DNA from: Steromphala cineraria
Taxonomy: Eukaryota > Mollusca > Gastropoda > Trochida > Trochidae
Assembly (NCBI GenBank): GCA_916613615.1
Contig: OU744724.1
Location: 45,858,662-45,922,661, forward strand
Reading direction: 5' to 3'
DNA length: 64,000 nucleotides
Within the stretch, counting starts at the first letter, position 1. Each line of letters begins with the position of its first letter. Below the pieces are notes generated by a model. It worked only from the letters and a program-made list of their open reading frames with translations. It did not search any database and had not been told where the DNA came from. The translations under genes and the position numbers were made by a program. Positions 47,136 to 59,474 of this stretch are shown here, one piece after another.

Positions 47136-49782
47136 TTAACCTATCGCCAGACGAGAGATAACCACGCCCCTTGAAATCAAGGGAGGTAACACATGTTATG
47201 TCCGACAAACAAACGCACGTTGTCATTGACGTGAGCGTTACGGACATTGATATTCCGTGTTTAATAACTGCCTTATTTTGTAATGTTAAACGAAACGATC
47301 AATTGATAATGTTTCTGTACTGTTTATTATCCTAATTTCAACAAATTTCAAACACAATTGACGAATATTTATTTCATGTGCACTAGAAAACGAATGCGGA
47401 AGTGCCGATTATGTGGTATGACGGACATAGGAAATCGCACAGGTTTATAAGGAAATAGGTCATTTCTGAACATATAAATATAGAATTACTCATATGTTTT
47501 GGTGTACCAGCCCTTTGCCCTTTCGTAAATTAATCTAAAATATATAGGTCCCACGTCCCTGCGATTTCTCCCGTGAAAAATAACAAACAAAACAAACAGT
47601 ACAGCAGAGATCACAGTAACCCCTTTGCCCTTTCGTACATAAAATGTAGGCAAATCGTGGGTTCCTGTGAATTTTCGCTTCGAATATATATCAAAAGAAC
47701 ATTTTGTGTTTTGAAAAATATATATATATATTGTTAGGAAATTGTCAAAATCCATAGTGTATAAATTTATAGCCAATGTATACCAATTACCATTGATTCA
47801 GAAATAGTTTATATCGACCAAACAGCTAATAACTTTAGGTACACGAAGGGACCTTTCATGATAATGATATTCAGTAACAAGATAACTAAAAGTATTGTCT
47901 TTCATATTTCATTATTGCCATTGCTATGGACTGGTGTAAATACTTTATACACTTTTCTTTTCTTCTTATCCTTAAATGAATTTAAATTAAAGGAAATACC
48001 TCTTACAATATATGTTCAATTTTCAATCTTCCTTTAATTTTATTTACAATTTATTTTCATTTTTTAAACTCAAATATTTACTTTTATATCGACTTTTTAT
48101 CAATTATTCACTTAAGATCATTGATATATGCCAAGAATTGAGATCAGATGTCAAAATTATTGGAAATTGGTAAGGGAGTTTATTTTATCTTTGTAAGCTA
48201 TAAATCATACAGATAAAATCAAAATTGCTCTAAAAGTAGAACTATTCTGCTTTGTCAATAGATATTAGTTAATTCATATTTTGCTAAAAGAATGATCAGG
48301 CATAGGGAAAGACAGCTTTTACAATGACCCATTTTCAGGCTTTTAATATTTTTTCTGCTTATCAAATTGGCAATTTCCCATATATCAATAGTAAGCCTCA
48401 ACATTTTAATGGTCCAGTTTTTTTTATAAATTGTGCAAAATGGCCCATGGCTCTATATTTCCAAAGCAATTGTAAGAATGCCAATGTAACTATCCCCAAT
48501 AATATCCAGAAATTTCAAATTTATAATTGATTTTTCTCCTAGAAAATATGAACACTTGTCAATGAGAGGGATTAGCTGTGTTTACAAATTCTAAGAGTTA
48601 TAGATGTCAATGGTCAGCATCAGTATTGACTTCAATATTGTTTCAAGGCAATTTTATTTATAATAGTTGTGGAACATAAAACACTTTCAACATATTTGAA
48701 CACTTATTGAATAATAAGCATTATAATGGTTAAACATTTATTATATTTCAAGTGAATAGCTTGACAAACAGTTGAGGTCTTGTTAAATTATTAATAAATA
48801 GTGTATGGATATATTATCAAAAATATTAATAAGCATATATCTATGATACTTTCTAATTTGATAATATCATAAGAGTTAACATGATTTGTTATATATATTC
48901 AAACTGTTTGTCCATTTGTTACAAACGACATAAAAGTAAAAAAATAATATCAAACTATTGAAAGTTATATTATTATGATGATTACAACAAAATTATTTTC
49001 AATGTTCTTTATTGTTGAATCAGATTAATTTTCTATTTGATTAATTTTATATAAATTCTTGATAAAAAGTTATAAAAAATGAGCAATTGTTTTAAATATG
49101 AAATGTGTATGACATAATTCATAAGTTTCATTGACATATTTAATCATTTTATATTATTTTTTTAGCGATACTTTCATGTGTATCGGGGTAAATGTTAAAA
49201 CATATGCCATATGATAATTCAAAATGTCTGATAAATATATCAACGAAGGTTATCAAACGGTAAATAACCGAATAAAGTCGCTTGAAATCAGTTAGGTAAT
49301 ATGTCTTTTATAGTTGTTTATGCCTTCAATGCATTCAAACCACGAAATAAGAGAGGGGGAAATAAATCTACAAAATGCCCCAAAATGAATTAACAGCAAC
49401 AATTATAAATACTCACGATATTTTTTTCATAGATGTATATGTTGTATAATAATAGGATATTAATTCCTGGTCCGTCATCGCTTCGAATTTTCCCGTTTCA
49501 ACGTCTATTTGCACTATGTGACGCAACCTCTTCCGAAGATGACACATGTTATAATATTTGTCTGCGTATCAAGACGGTACTCAAGGAACTAGCTGCACAC
49601 TTTTCGAGTTCATAAGGCATATCCTGAATTAGGATGCAGAGGAAATCAAACAAGGAAGTAAAACACGTTTCATTGTTTGACGGACAAAATGGCGTCGGCA
49701 ACGCAGCCAATGGCGCTGTGAATATATAACGCTCTATGATTGGTCGGAAAGTAAATTTGATTGACAGGTGGCGATAGGTTAA
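47136..49782. mobile_element. Candidate TTAA-flanked (piggyBac-like) element, 2.6 kb
   Basis: AATTAACCTATCGCCA at 47134-47149 is perfectly inverted as TGGCGATAGGTTAATT at 49769-49784. Read as piggyBac-type ends, TTAA (47136-47139 and 49779-49782) is the target duplication and CCTATCGCCA a 10-bp TIR. piggyBac elements insert at TTAA and commonly start CC. The interior is AT-rich and no transposase motif is seen, so it would be non-autonomous. Two copies of CCCTTTGCCCTTTCGTA about 117 bp apart (about 47512 and 47629) are inside. The 16-bp match could be chance. Confidence 0.45.
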
Positions 49783-50589
49783 TTGCCGCATCATTCTATG
49801 TAAAATGGAAATATCTTAAATTTAAGGTCCTTGTCTTTTGCACATGTATCTAAGTGAGCACTCAGTGGTATACAGCGTGTCTATATATTCAGCACAACAT
49901 CCTTGGCATATAATAACATAAATTATGTATTTAGCTGCACAGTCAATATCAAAGCGCACATAAAATCTCCCACTTCTGTTAATGAATTGTATACTTAATT
50001 CTTAAGTATATATATGGACATGTTCCATAGTTACCTCTGTTACATTTAGTAACTCTACATTATTTTGGTGTGCTGCTTATGTCAAATCTTGCTCTAGTTA
50101 ACATTGTTTTAAACTTTTACTTTGGCGTTTACTCTTCACAAAATTTACTTTATCAACAATTCGGCACATTTTTTCATCACACATAAGAATAGGTATATTT
50201 TGCCTTATACTCTGGAACAAATCTGGATTGAGGGGGTTATTACATAAGTAATATCCACATTTTGATGCTTTTCTTTCTTTCGTACTTTTAAGAGTTCTCT
50301 TCTATCGATAGATAAAGATTTATTGATTCCATCCTCGACAAGAGAGGGCAGGTGTGTGTGAGACGTAACCACTGACCGCCGGTATGGATGCTTTATAGGT
50401 GATAATGGCAACCGTCGAGCGTTTGTAGTGAATGAATTGACAAAATGTTAGCAAATGCTTAGTTTGAAAGGATTCTAGAAACATTTTTAATAATGAAATT
50501 TTGGAAGAGATTTGTAACTTGAGTTAACACTAAGACAGCAATAAGCGGACATTAAGATTCAATGAATTATTACTACGGTCAGCATTTTT
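49783..50589. other. No recognised feature
   Basis: AT-rich sequence before the 59-bp array. A 68-codon minus-strand frame shows no motifs. Confidence 0.4.
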
Positions 50590-53500
50590 AGAACATGAAT
50601 TTATTCAATAGTGGAACTAATGGCAGTTACTCGTAGACCTGCTAGTGTAGAAACTAAAGTCTGTAAATGGTAAAAATAATGGCAGTTATTCCTGCTGGTG
50701 TAGAAACTAAATTCATTAAATGGTGGAACTAATGGCAGTTATTGGTAATCCTACTGGTGTAGAAACTAATTTCATTAAATGGGGGAACTAATGGCAGTTA
50801 TTGGTAATCCTACTGGTGTAGAAACTAAATTCATTAAATGGTGGAACTAATGGCAGTTATTCGTAATCCTCCTGGTGTAGAAACTAAATTCATTAAATGG
50901 TGGAACTAATGGCAGTTATTGGTAATCTTGCTAGTGTATAAACTAAATTCATTAAATGGTGGAACAAATGGCAGTTATTGGTAATCCTGCTGGTGTATAA
51001 ACTAAATTCATTAAATGGTGGAACTAATGGCAGTTATTCGTAATCCTACTGGTGTAGAAACTAAATTCATTAAATGGTGGAACTAATGGCAGTTATTGGT
51101 AGTCCTACTGGCGTAGAAACTAAATTCATTAAATGGTGGAACTAGTGGAAGTTATTGGTAATCCTACTGGTGTAGAAACTAAATTCATTAAATGGTGGAA
51201 CTAATGGCAGTTATTGGTTATCCTGCTGGTGTAGAAACTAAATTCATTAAATGGTGGAACTAATGGCAGTTATTGGTAGTCCTACTGGTGTAGAAACTAA
51301 ATTCATTAAATGGTGGAACTAATGGCAGTTATTGGTAATCCTACTGGTGTAGAAACTAAATTCATTAAATGGTGGAACTAATGGCAGTTATTGGTAGTCC
51401 TACTGGCGTAGAAACTAAATTCATTAAATGGTGGAACTAGTGGAAGTTATTGGTAATCCTACTGGTGTAGAAACTAAATTCATTAAATGGTGGAACTAAT
51501 GGCAGTTATTGGTAATCCTGCTGGTGTAGAAACTAAATTCATTAAATGGTGGAACTATTGGCAGTTATTGGTAGTCCTACTGGCGTAGAAACTAAATTCA
51601 TTAAATGGTGGAACTAGTGGAAGTTATTGGTAATCCTACTGGTGTAGAAACTAAATTCATTAAATGGTGGAACTAGTGGAAGTTATTGGTAATCCTACTG
51701 GTGTAGAAACTAAATTCATTAAATGGTGGAACTAGTGGAAGTTATTGGTAATCCTACTGGTGTAGAAACTAAATTCATTAAATGGTGGAACTATTGGCAG
51801 TTATTGGTAATCCTGCTGGTGTAGAAACTAAATTCATTAAATGGTGGAACTAATGGCAGTTATTGGTAGTCCTACTGGCGTAGAAACTAAATTCATTAAA
51901 TGGTGGAACTAGTGGCAGTTATTGGTAGACCTTCTGGTTTAGAAACTAAATTCATTAAATGGTGGAATTAATGGCAGTTATTGGTAATCCTGCTGGTGTA
52001 TAAACTAAATTCATTAAATGGTTGAACTAATGGCAGTTATTGGTAGTCCTACTGGCGTAGAAACTAAATTCATTAAATGGCTGAACTAATGGAAGTTGTT
52101 AGTAATCCTGCTGGTGTAGAAACTAAATTCATTAAATGATTGAACTAATGGCAGTTATTGGTAATCTTGCTGGTGTAGAAACTAAATTCATTAAATGGTG
52201 GAACTAATGGCAGTTATTGGTAATCCTGCTGGTGTATAAACTAAATTCATTAAATGGTTGAACTAATGGCAGTTATTGGTAGTCCTACTGGCGTAGAAAC
52301 TAAATTCATTAAATGGCTGAACTAATGGAAGTTGTTAGTAATCCTGCTGGTGTAGAAACTAAATTCATTAAATGATTGAACTAATGGCAGTTATTGGTAA
52401 TCCTACTGGTGTAGAAACTAAATTCATTAAATGGTGGAATTAATGGCAGTTATTGGTAATCCTGCTGGTGTATAAACTAAATTCATTAAATGGTTGAACT
52501 AATGGCAGTTATTGGTAGTCCTACTGGCGTAGAAACTAAATTCATTAAATGGCTGAACTAATGGAAGTTGTTAGTAATCCTGCTGGTGTAGAAACTAAAT
52601 TCATTAAATGATTGAACTAATGGCAGTTATTGGTAATCTTGCTGGTGTAGAAACTAAATTCATTAAATGGTGGAACTAATGGCAGTTATTGGTAATCCTA
52701 CTGGTGTAGAAACTAAATTCATTAAATGGCTGAACTAATGGAAGTTGTTAGTAATCCTGCTGGTGTAGAAACTAAATTCATTAAATGATTGAACTAATGG
52801 CAGTTATTGGTAATCTTGCTGGTGTAGAAACTAAATTCATTAAATGGTGGAACTAATGGCAGTTATTGGTAATCCTACTGGTGAAGAAACTAATTTCATT
52901 AAATGGTGGAACTAATGGCAGTTATTGGTAATCCTACTGGTGTAGAAACTAAATTCATTAAATGGTGGAACTAATGGCAGTTATTGGTAATCCTACTGGT
53001 GTAGAAACTAAATTCATTAAATGGTGGAACTAATGGCAGTTATTGGTAGACCTTCTGGTGTAGAAACTAAATTCATTAAATGGTGGAACTAATGGCAGTT
53101 ATTGGTAATCCTACTGGTGAAGAAACTAATTTCATTAAATGGTGGAACTAATGGCAGTTATTGGTAATCCTACTGGTGAAGAAACTAATTTCATTAAATG
53201 GTGTAACTAATGGCAGTTATTCGTAATCCTCCTGGTGTAGAAACTAAATTCATTAAATGGTGGAACTAATGGCAGTTATTGGTAATCCTGCTGGTGTAGA
53301 AACTAAATTCATTAAATGGTGGAACTAATGGCAGTTATTGGTAATCCTACTGGTGAAGAAACTAATTTCATTAAATGGTGGAACTAATGGCAGTTATTGG
53401 TAATCCTACTGGTGAAGAAACTAAATTCATTAAATGGTGGAACTAATGGCAGTTATTGGTAATCCTACTGGTGTATAAACTAATTTCATTAAATGGTGGA

Positions 53501-54750
53501 ACTAATGGCAGTTATTGGTAATCCTCTTGGTGTAGAAACTAAATTCATTAAATGGTGGAACTAATGGCAGTTATTGGTAATCCTACTGGTGTAGAAACTA
53601 AATTCATTAAATGGTGGAACTAATGGCAGTTATTGGTAATCCTACTGGTGTAGAAACTAAATTCATTAAATGGTGGAACTAATGGCAGTTATTGGTAATC
53701 CTACTGGTGTAGAAACTAAATTCATTAAATGATGGAACTAATGGCAGTTATTGGTAGACCTTCTGGTTTAGAAACTAAATTCATTAAATGGTGGAACTAA
53801 TGGCAGTTATTGGTAATCCTACTGGTGTAGAAACTAAATTCATTAAATGGTGGAGATTAATGGAAATTATTGGTAGATCTCCTGGTAGAGAAACCGAATT
53901 CATTAAATGGTGGAACTAATGGCAGTTATTGTTAATCCTGCTGGTGTAGAAACTAAATTCATTAAATGGTGGAACTATTGGCAGTTATTGGTAGACCTGC
54001 TGGTAGAGAAACTAATTTCATTAAATGGTTTTACTAATGGCAGTTATTGGTAGACCTGCTGGTGTAGAAACTAAATTCATTAAATGGTGGAACTAATGGC
54101 AGTTATTGGTAATCCTACTGGTGTAGAAACTAAATTCATTAAATGGTGGAACTAATGGCAGTTATTGGTAGACCTGCTGGTGTAGAAACTAAATTCATTA
54201 AATTGTGGAACTAATGGCAGTTATTGGTAGACGTGCTGGTGTAGAAACAGAATTCATTAAAAGGTGGAACTAATGGCAGTTATTGGTAGACCTGATGGTG
54301 TAGAAAGTAAATTCATTAAATGGTGAAACTAATGGCAGTTATTGGTAATGCTGCTGGTGTAGAAAGTAAATTCATTACTTGGTTGAATTAATGTCAGTTT
54401 CTCGTAGACCTGCTGGTGTAGAAACTAAAGTCTTTGAATATAGAACTAAAATCAGATATTGTTAAAACTGCTTCTTAAGGAACTATAGTCAGTAAATGGT
54501 GGAATAATGTCCAGGTACTCGTAGACTTGCTGGTATAGAAACTAAGGTAAGTAAATCCTAGAAATAATGACAGTTATTGGTAAACCTGCTGGGGTAGAAA
54601 CTTAAGTTAGTAAATGGTGGAACTAAAGTCAGATATTGCTAGATCTGCTGGTGTAGAGACTATAGTCAGTAAATTGTTCGAATGAATTTCAGTAACTCGT
54701 AGACTTGCTGGTGTAGAAACTAAGAGCCAGGCATTGGTAAACCTTTTGGT
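50590..54750. repeat. 59-bp tandem array, about 70 units
   Basis: The unit reads GTAGAAACTAAATTCATTAA, ATGGTGGAACTAATGGCAGT, TATTGGTAATCCTACTGGT, with a period of 59 (the phase moves by one base per 60). Units are well conserved from about 50700 to 54350 and decay at both ends. A higher-order pattern is present: the GGAAGTTGTTAGTAATCC variant recurs at 52095, 52331 and 52567 (236 bp, four units), then at 52744 (177 bp, three units). The left half shows AGTGGAAGTTATTGG variants in clusters. No coding potential. Confidence 0.95.
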
Positions 54751-54756
54751 GTAGAG

Positions 54757-55137
54757 GCTAATGCTACAACCTATCCCCTGATATCCTCCTATAGTCTTCT
54801 GTCGTATCGCTATATATAGCAAGCCAATCAAATTATGCCCTTTCAGCGATAGCGGCAAACTAGTTTCTTGGCTTCATTCTGCGTGCTCTCGTCGTGATTC
54901 AAATTAACCAATAGGAGTGCTATTAGATAATTAATCTGATTCTCATTGCAGTCTCCTTCTAAGCTCCAAATCGCGCGCTCTTAGATTTTCACGTGCGACA
55001 TCACTAGACAACAGTGTATGGAGTTCGAAATAGTTTGACTGAAAACAGACAGGCTATAAATAGCGCTGAGTAACCACTCGTCAGCGATACGACAGAAGAC
55101 TATAGGAGGATATCAGGGGATAGGTTGTAGCATTAGC
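54757..55137. mobile_element. 381-bp MITE with perfect 55-bp TIRs
   Basis: The first 55 bases (from GCTAATGCTACAACCTATCC to TGTCGTATCGCT) are repeated exactly in inverse at 55083-55137. The 271-bp interior has no gene; it contains CCAATCAAA and CCAATAGGAG sequences and a TATA-like GCTATAAATAG at about 55061. Identical arms point to recent insertion or to gene conversion. No convincing target duplication is seen. It sits exactly at the boundary between the 59-bp and 22-bp arrays. Confidence 0.9.
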
Positions 55138-55149
55138 GGAGACATATAC

Positions 55150-56085
55150 GCTGATGTAGCAGGATGAACACAAGTCAGTAGATAGTAGAACACAAGCTGG
55201 TCAATAGTAGAACACAAGTCAGTAGATAGTAGAACACAAGCTGGTCAATAGTAGAACACAAGTCAGTAGATAGTAGAACACAAGCTGGTCAATAGTAGAA
55301 CACAAGTCAGTAGATAGTAAAACATAAATCAGTCAATAGTAGAACACAAGTCAGTAGATAGTAGAACACAAGTCAGTCAACAGTAGAACACAAGCTGGTC
55401 AATAGTAGAACACAAGCTGGTCAATAGTAGAACACAAGCTGGTCAATAGTAGAACACAAGCTAGTCAATAGTAGAACACATGTCAGTAGATAGTAGAACA
55501 CAAGCTGGTCAATAGTAGAACACAAGTCGATTAATAGTAGAAAACAAGTCAGTAGATAGTAGAACACAAGCTGGTCAATAGTAGAACACAAGTCAGTAGA
55601 TAGTAGAACACAAGTCAGTAGATAGTAGAACACAAATCAGTAGATACTAGAACACAAGTCAGTAGATACTAAAACACAAATAAGTTAATAGTAGACCACA
55701 AGTCGGTCAATAGTGGAACACAAGTCATTAGTGTCATTAGAAGAACACAAGTAATTTAATAGTAGAACCCGAGTAAGTAGCACACAAGTAAGTTAATAGT
55801 AGAACACAAGTAAGTAGCACACAAGTAAGTTAATAGTAGAATACAAATAAGTTAATAGTAGATCACAAGTAAGTAGCACACAAGTAAGTTAATAGTAGAA
55901 CACAAGTAAGTAGCACACAAGTAAGTTAATAGTAGAACACAAGTAAGTAGCACACAAGTAAGTTAATAGTAGAACACAAGTCAGTAGCACACAAGTAAGT
56001 TAATAGTAGAACCCGAGTAAGTAGCACACTAGTATGTAAATAGTAGAACACAAGTTAGTTGATAGTATAACACAAGTTTGACCGA
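55150..56085. repeat. 22-bp tandem array with 44-bp and 37-bp higher-order forms
   Basis: The basic unit is GTAGAACACAAGCTGGTCAA plus TA. In the first part it alternates with a GTAGAACACAAGTCAGTAGA plus TA form, giving a 44-bp dimer. From about 55740 the pattern changes to a 37-bp unit GTAGAACACAAGTAAGTAGC, ACACAAGTAAGTTAATA. The first part yields a repetitive minus-strand open frame that is a by-product. Degenerate copies reappear at 56370-56530. Confidence 0.93.
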
Positions 56086-56279
56086 TACGCTTTCAGGGGC
56101 TGAGTAAAAACGTTACTGTTGGTCAAAGTGCAATTTAACAAAGCAAATTGTTTCATTCATTGTATTCGCTTTTGCAGGATACTTTAAATGAAGGTAGCAT
56201 TGTTACACAAATAAACGTCACATCGAATTCCATAACTGCGAACTTTGGTTTTTGTTTGTTAAATTACATCCTCTCGAAA

Positions 56280-56355
56280 TTAGGCCCAGGGCTTAATTTA
56301 TGAAAAAAATATTCAGAGAAAAAAGGGGAAACGTGAAATTAAGCCCAGGGCTTAA
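56280..56355. repeat. Short hairpin
   Basis: TTAGGCCCAGGGCTTAATTT (56280-56299) is inverted, with two mismatches, as AAATTAAGCCCAGGGCTTAA (56336-56355). Each arm also contains the near-palindrome AAGCCC.GGGCTT. It lies in sequence that separates the main 22-bp array from its remnants. Confidence 0.7.
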
Positions 56356-56369
56356 ACAAAAGGATTTCC

Positions 56370-56530
56370 GATAGTAGTAGCAGCACACAAGTTAATCAAT
56401 AGTACAATATAATTAATTTGATAGCAGAAAACAAGTAAATAAGATAACATTACAAGGTCAGTTAAAAATAAAAACAATTCGGTGAAAAGTAGAACACAAG
56501 TCAGTTAATAGTAGAACTAAGGTCAACCGA
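56370..56530. repeat. Remnants of the 22-bp array
   Basis: Phrases such as AGCACACAAGTTAATCAATA and GTAGAACACAAGTCAGTTAA match the main array and show that it once extended here, before the 0.28 kb at 56085-56365 intervened. Confidence 0.7.
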
Positions 56531-56745
56531 TTGGCATGAAAATGTATTGCATCGGATCTATTATACAGAAATACCGGGCGATTATTAGCATGTCTAAAAA
56601 ATAAAACACGTACGCTGCTTAAATAAAAATTGTTTAAATATCAAAGTCTCTTAAGGGTAAAAATGCAATGAGAGTATATAGAAACAAGAGAAATTGTCGA
56701 AGGAAACGAAACGAAGTTGACAATCGTGAAAAATAATTATTTCAA

Positions 56746-57102
56746 ATGTTCTGTTGTTTGCAAACTGTCTTAACTTACTTTGTAAGCATCATTAAGGCCC
56801 TAGAGACGGAGGACAAAAGAAGTAACTGTCTCAACCGACACTCGCTTGTGTTGATTAGTTTCATTCCCACTGAAAGCCTGACGTCATTACCCGTAGGGGT
56901 GTGGCCCGGAGCAAAAGCGCAGCCGGACTACAGTCCCCAAGTGCTAGTTCCGGCCAACTCTACGCCCGAGCCAGACGTCAGCAGCCCCCCCGGGACGGAC
57001 AGGTTTCCCGCTCTCTGCCGCGTACCGTCCCGCAGCACATGGGGCCCGCCGAACCTGTATGCAAATCTCTTAACGGGACGATGTGCTCAATGGCTTCTCT
57101 AA
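56746..57102 (+). CDS. Uncertain open frame over a GC-rich island, 118 codons
   Basis: The frame starts at an ATG followed by CCLQTVLTYFVSIIK and ends GRCAQWLL. The second half is Pro/Ser/Arg-rich and lies in a strikingly GC-rich stretch (about 56890-57070) within AT-rich surroundings. Overlapping frames are also open (plus 56901-57125; minus 57196-56978), as expected from GC-rich DNA that simply lacks stops. No family motif is recognised. It may be a CpG island or exon edge rather than a protein; I give it little weight. Confidence 0.15.
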   Translation: MFCCLQTVLTYFVSIIKALETEDKRSNCLNRHSLVLISFIPTESLTSLPVGVWPGAKAQPDYSPQVLVPANSTPEPDVSSPPGTDRFPALCRVPSRSTWGPPNLYANLLTGRCAQWLL

Positions 57103-57294
57103 TTAGTTCAAAAATGAGGAAATGATTACGGTTTATGAAACTTATTGTCGTTTGTGTATGATGACACTTTGGGTAGGGAATGGCCACCTTTGACACCAGT
57201 AATTTAGGCTATCTGTTTCGAATCATGTGTTCAAGGCTCGGAAGACATCAAAACAGATTATAGTATCGATCGGCCTAAGAATAATTAAAGCGGC

Positions 57295-58747
57295 CGGATG
57301 ACGGGGTATCTAAAACATCCAGAAAATGCAACCTATTCCTTGAAAATGATTAAGATGAAGATATACTGACATTTGAAATAATATACTATAAATTATCTAT
57401 TTCTTTGAAACCTTGAGTTAGGTTGCAGAACGTATAAACACACTGAAATCGAGTTATTTTCGAGTTTGGTTGCAGTCCCTATAGGCAAATGAAACCAAAT
57501 TATTGTCTAGCAAATATTCATAATTTTCATGTCTTGACAAACACTAACTTGGTTGCAGAGATTGTAGTTGCAGGTTGAATTGCAAAGAGACCAGTTTGGT
57601 TTCGGGAGTTTTATAATTTACCTTGCTTGACGTGAAAACAAAAAACAAATCAACAGTTCTATTTTGACAGGTTCCCTCTCGCACTAGTACTGTGTGTGAC
57701 GTAATGTACAGAGGATACTTAACGACCTTGTAATATTATATTTATTAAACGAGTTAATAATTTTATATATAAACGAGCGAAAGCGATTTTGATACTAAAT
57801 CATTCTCGAGTTTAATAAAAATAGTATGAAATGGAAGTAAATTTAGTATCATGTTTGTTAGTTGCCCTTAAAATCCTTAAAACCTTGCTGAAAATGTGCT
57901 GAAACTACCTAGGGCCTATAGGCTTATGTACACTGCGGTACCTTACACAGGCGAGTAATAACATGCGGTATGTAACGTGTACTACAATTGGTTGATGCAG
58001 TCTCAAACTTTTCCAACTATTTTTCAACTTTCTTATTTATTGATTTGTAATTTATTGTATTCTGTTCTAGGATAGAAACTATTTGTTAAACTTACTTATT
58101 GATATTTATTTTCTATCAAAATCATTTTGCAATTAAACAGATTTGTGACAGCCAATGAGAATCTTTTTGAGATATGACAACAATTCAAATTTGCAACGGA
58201 ACACGTTGTACACAGAAATGAAATTTAGGGACTTACTTGGTCAAAGAATGTCAAATGTTCTTATCATGACATGCTTAGACATGATAGAAATTGTTAGAAT
58301 AATCAAGGTAAGTTAAAGTATTTCTATCCATAATATCAGAAATGATTTCAAAACCTTATGTGACATGATCGAAAACCGGACTCGTTAGCGACCGTTAGCT
58401 GCCGATATGTCATTGAAATGTAAATAAAAAGCTAGGCAAGTTTTAAACATTTGTCATATCAACATATTTTCCATCTGCAACCAAATTTTGTCAAGCCAAG
58501 GCTCTTCTGTTTGATAAGAAGGTGTCTTTTCTTGGAAAAAATAATTTGGTTGCAGTTGTCTATAGGGGACTGCAACCAAACTTGGAAATTATGCGATTTT
58601 ATGGTGATTAATCTTTCTGCAACCAGATTCAATGGTGTCACTCCATATATCATGAAATAGATAATGATCCCAGCTTTCAGAAATTTCCGACTCAAAAAGT
58701 GAAGAGCTTAGCTGCATTTAACAGTCCTTTCTGATACCCGTCATCCG
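57295..58747. mobile_element. Foldback-like DNA element with long diverged TIRs, 1.45 kb
   Basis: CGGATGACGGGGTATC at 57295 is inverted as GATACCCGTCATCCG ending at 58747. Inside, about 57380-57570 and 58450-58670 are also inverted and diverged. They share a series of GGTTGCAG / CTGCAACC motifs at matching positions and the palindrome TTTGGTTGCAG...CTATAGG...CTGCAACCAAA (57468-57505 and 58544-58581). No transposase is seen in the middle; the frames there are motif-free. Subterminal repeated motifs that could bind a transposase are typical of several DNA transposon groups. The superfamily is not identified. Confidence 0.75.
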
Positions 58748-59474
58748 AACCCTTCAATTAGTGTTAAGCCATATTATCTCTCTAATGAAAACAATAAACC
58801 AAATTTCTTTTAATAGCTTAGGAAATAAACATAAACTTTGAAGTGAGTCAACTACCTTTAGAAGGCGAAATTATTTCGCGACCTGTGCTTTGTTTTGAAT
58901 AATTTGTTGTAGGATGCTAGAATCTCCACGTCGTTCCTGATGATTAAAATACAAGTTTGGGGAGAAAGTAGTCTGTTTTCGGAATTAAGGTATGTAAACA
59001 TACTAGGACCTTTTATCTCTCATGTAATGAATGACAAAGGATGTCAACATTAAATCTACCAAATCGGTGTTTTGTTTTGATCGCACTTAGCAGTTAAGTA
59101 CTTTAAATTGAAATTGAATTCATACTGTGCCATGTCTTTCACAAAAATAAAATTTTCTGAAACGAATGAATAAAACTGTGAGTACAGTTTTTCTGAGAAT
59201 CCACAGCACTTATGTACTCTTGTTTAAGCCCGGTGACCATGTACATTTATCATGAAATATCACTAAAATCTACATCATATCCGAGCTATTCCATTCCATA
59301 CATTTGTAGAACGAAGCGCCATAAAATATTGATTTCCGGGCTAAACAGGAGTATATGGTATACATTGTACTGTGAATATCAGAAAAATACTGAAACTGTG
59401 ATAACATGCCCTGGAAAGGGTTTTCCTCTGCTGACTATTATTTAGAAAAAGGAGTTTGGTTATTATTGATTTGA
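58748..59474. other. No recognised feature
   Basis: AT-rich sequence. A 77-codon plus-strand frame at 59212-59445 shows no motif. Confidence 0.4.

Noticed and set aside
47486..47776. Minus-strand frame of 96 codons as a transposase
   Set aside because: No catalytic motif; part of it comes from a duplicated CCCTTTGCCCTTTCGTA phrase and a TA-rich run.
49480..49760. Promoter with a short ATGGCG-started exon
   Set aside because: A CCAAT-like GATTGG and ATGGCG are present, but the frame closes after ten codons and nothing else supports a gene.
55421..55633. Minus-strand frame of 70 codons rich in Leu and Tyr
   Set aside because: By-product of the 22-bp array.
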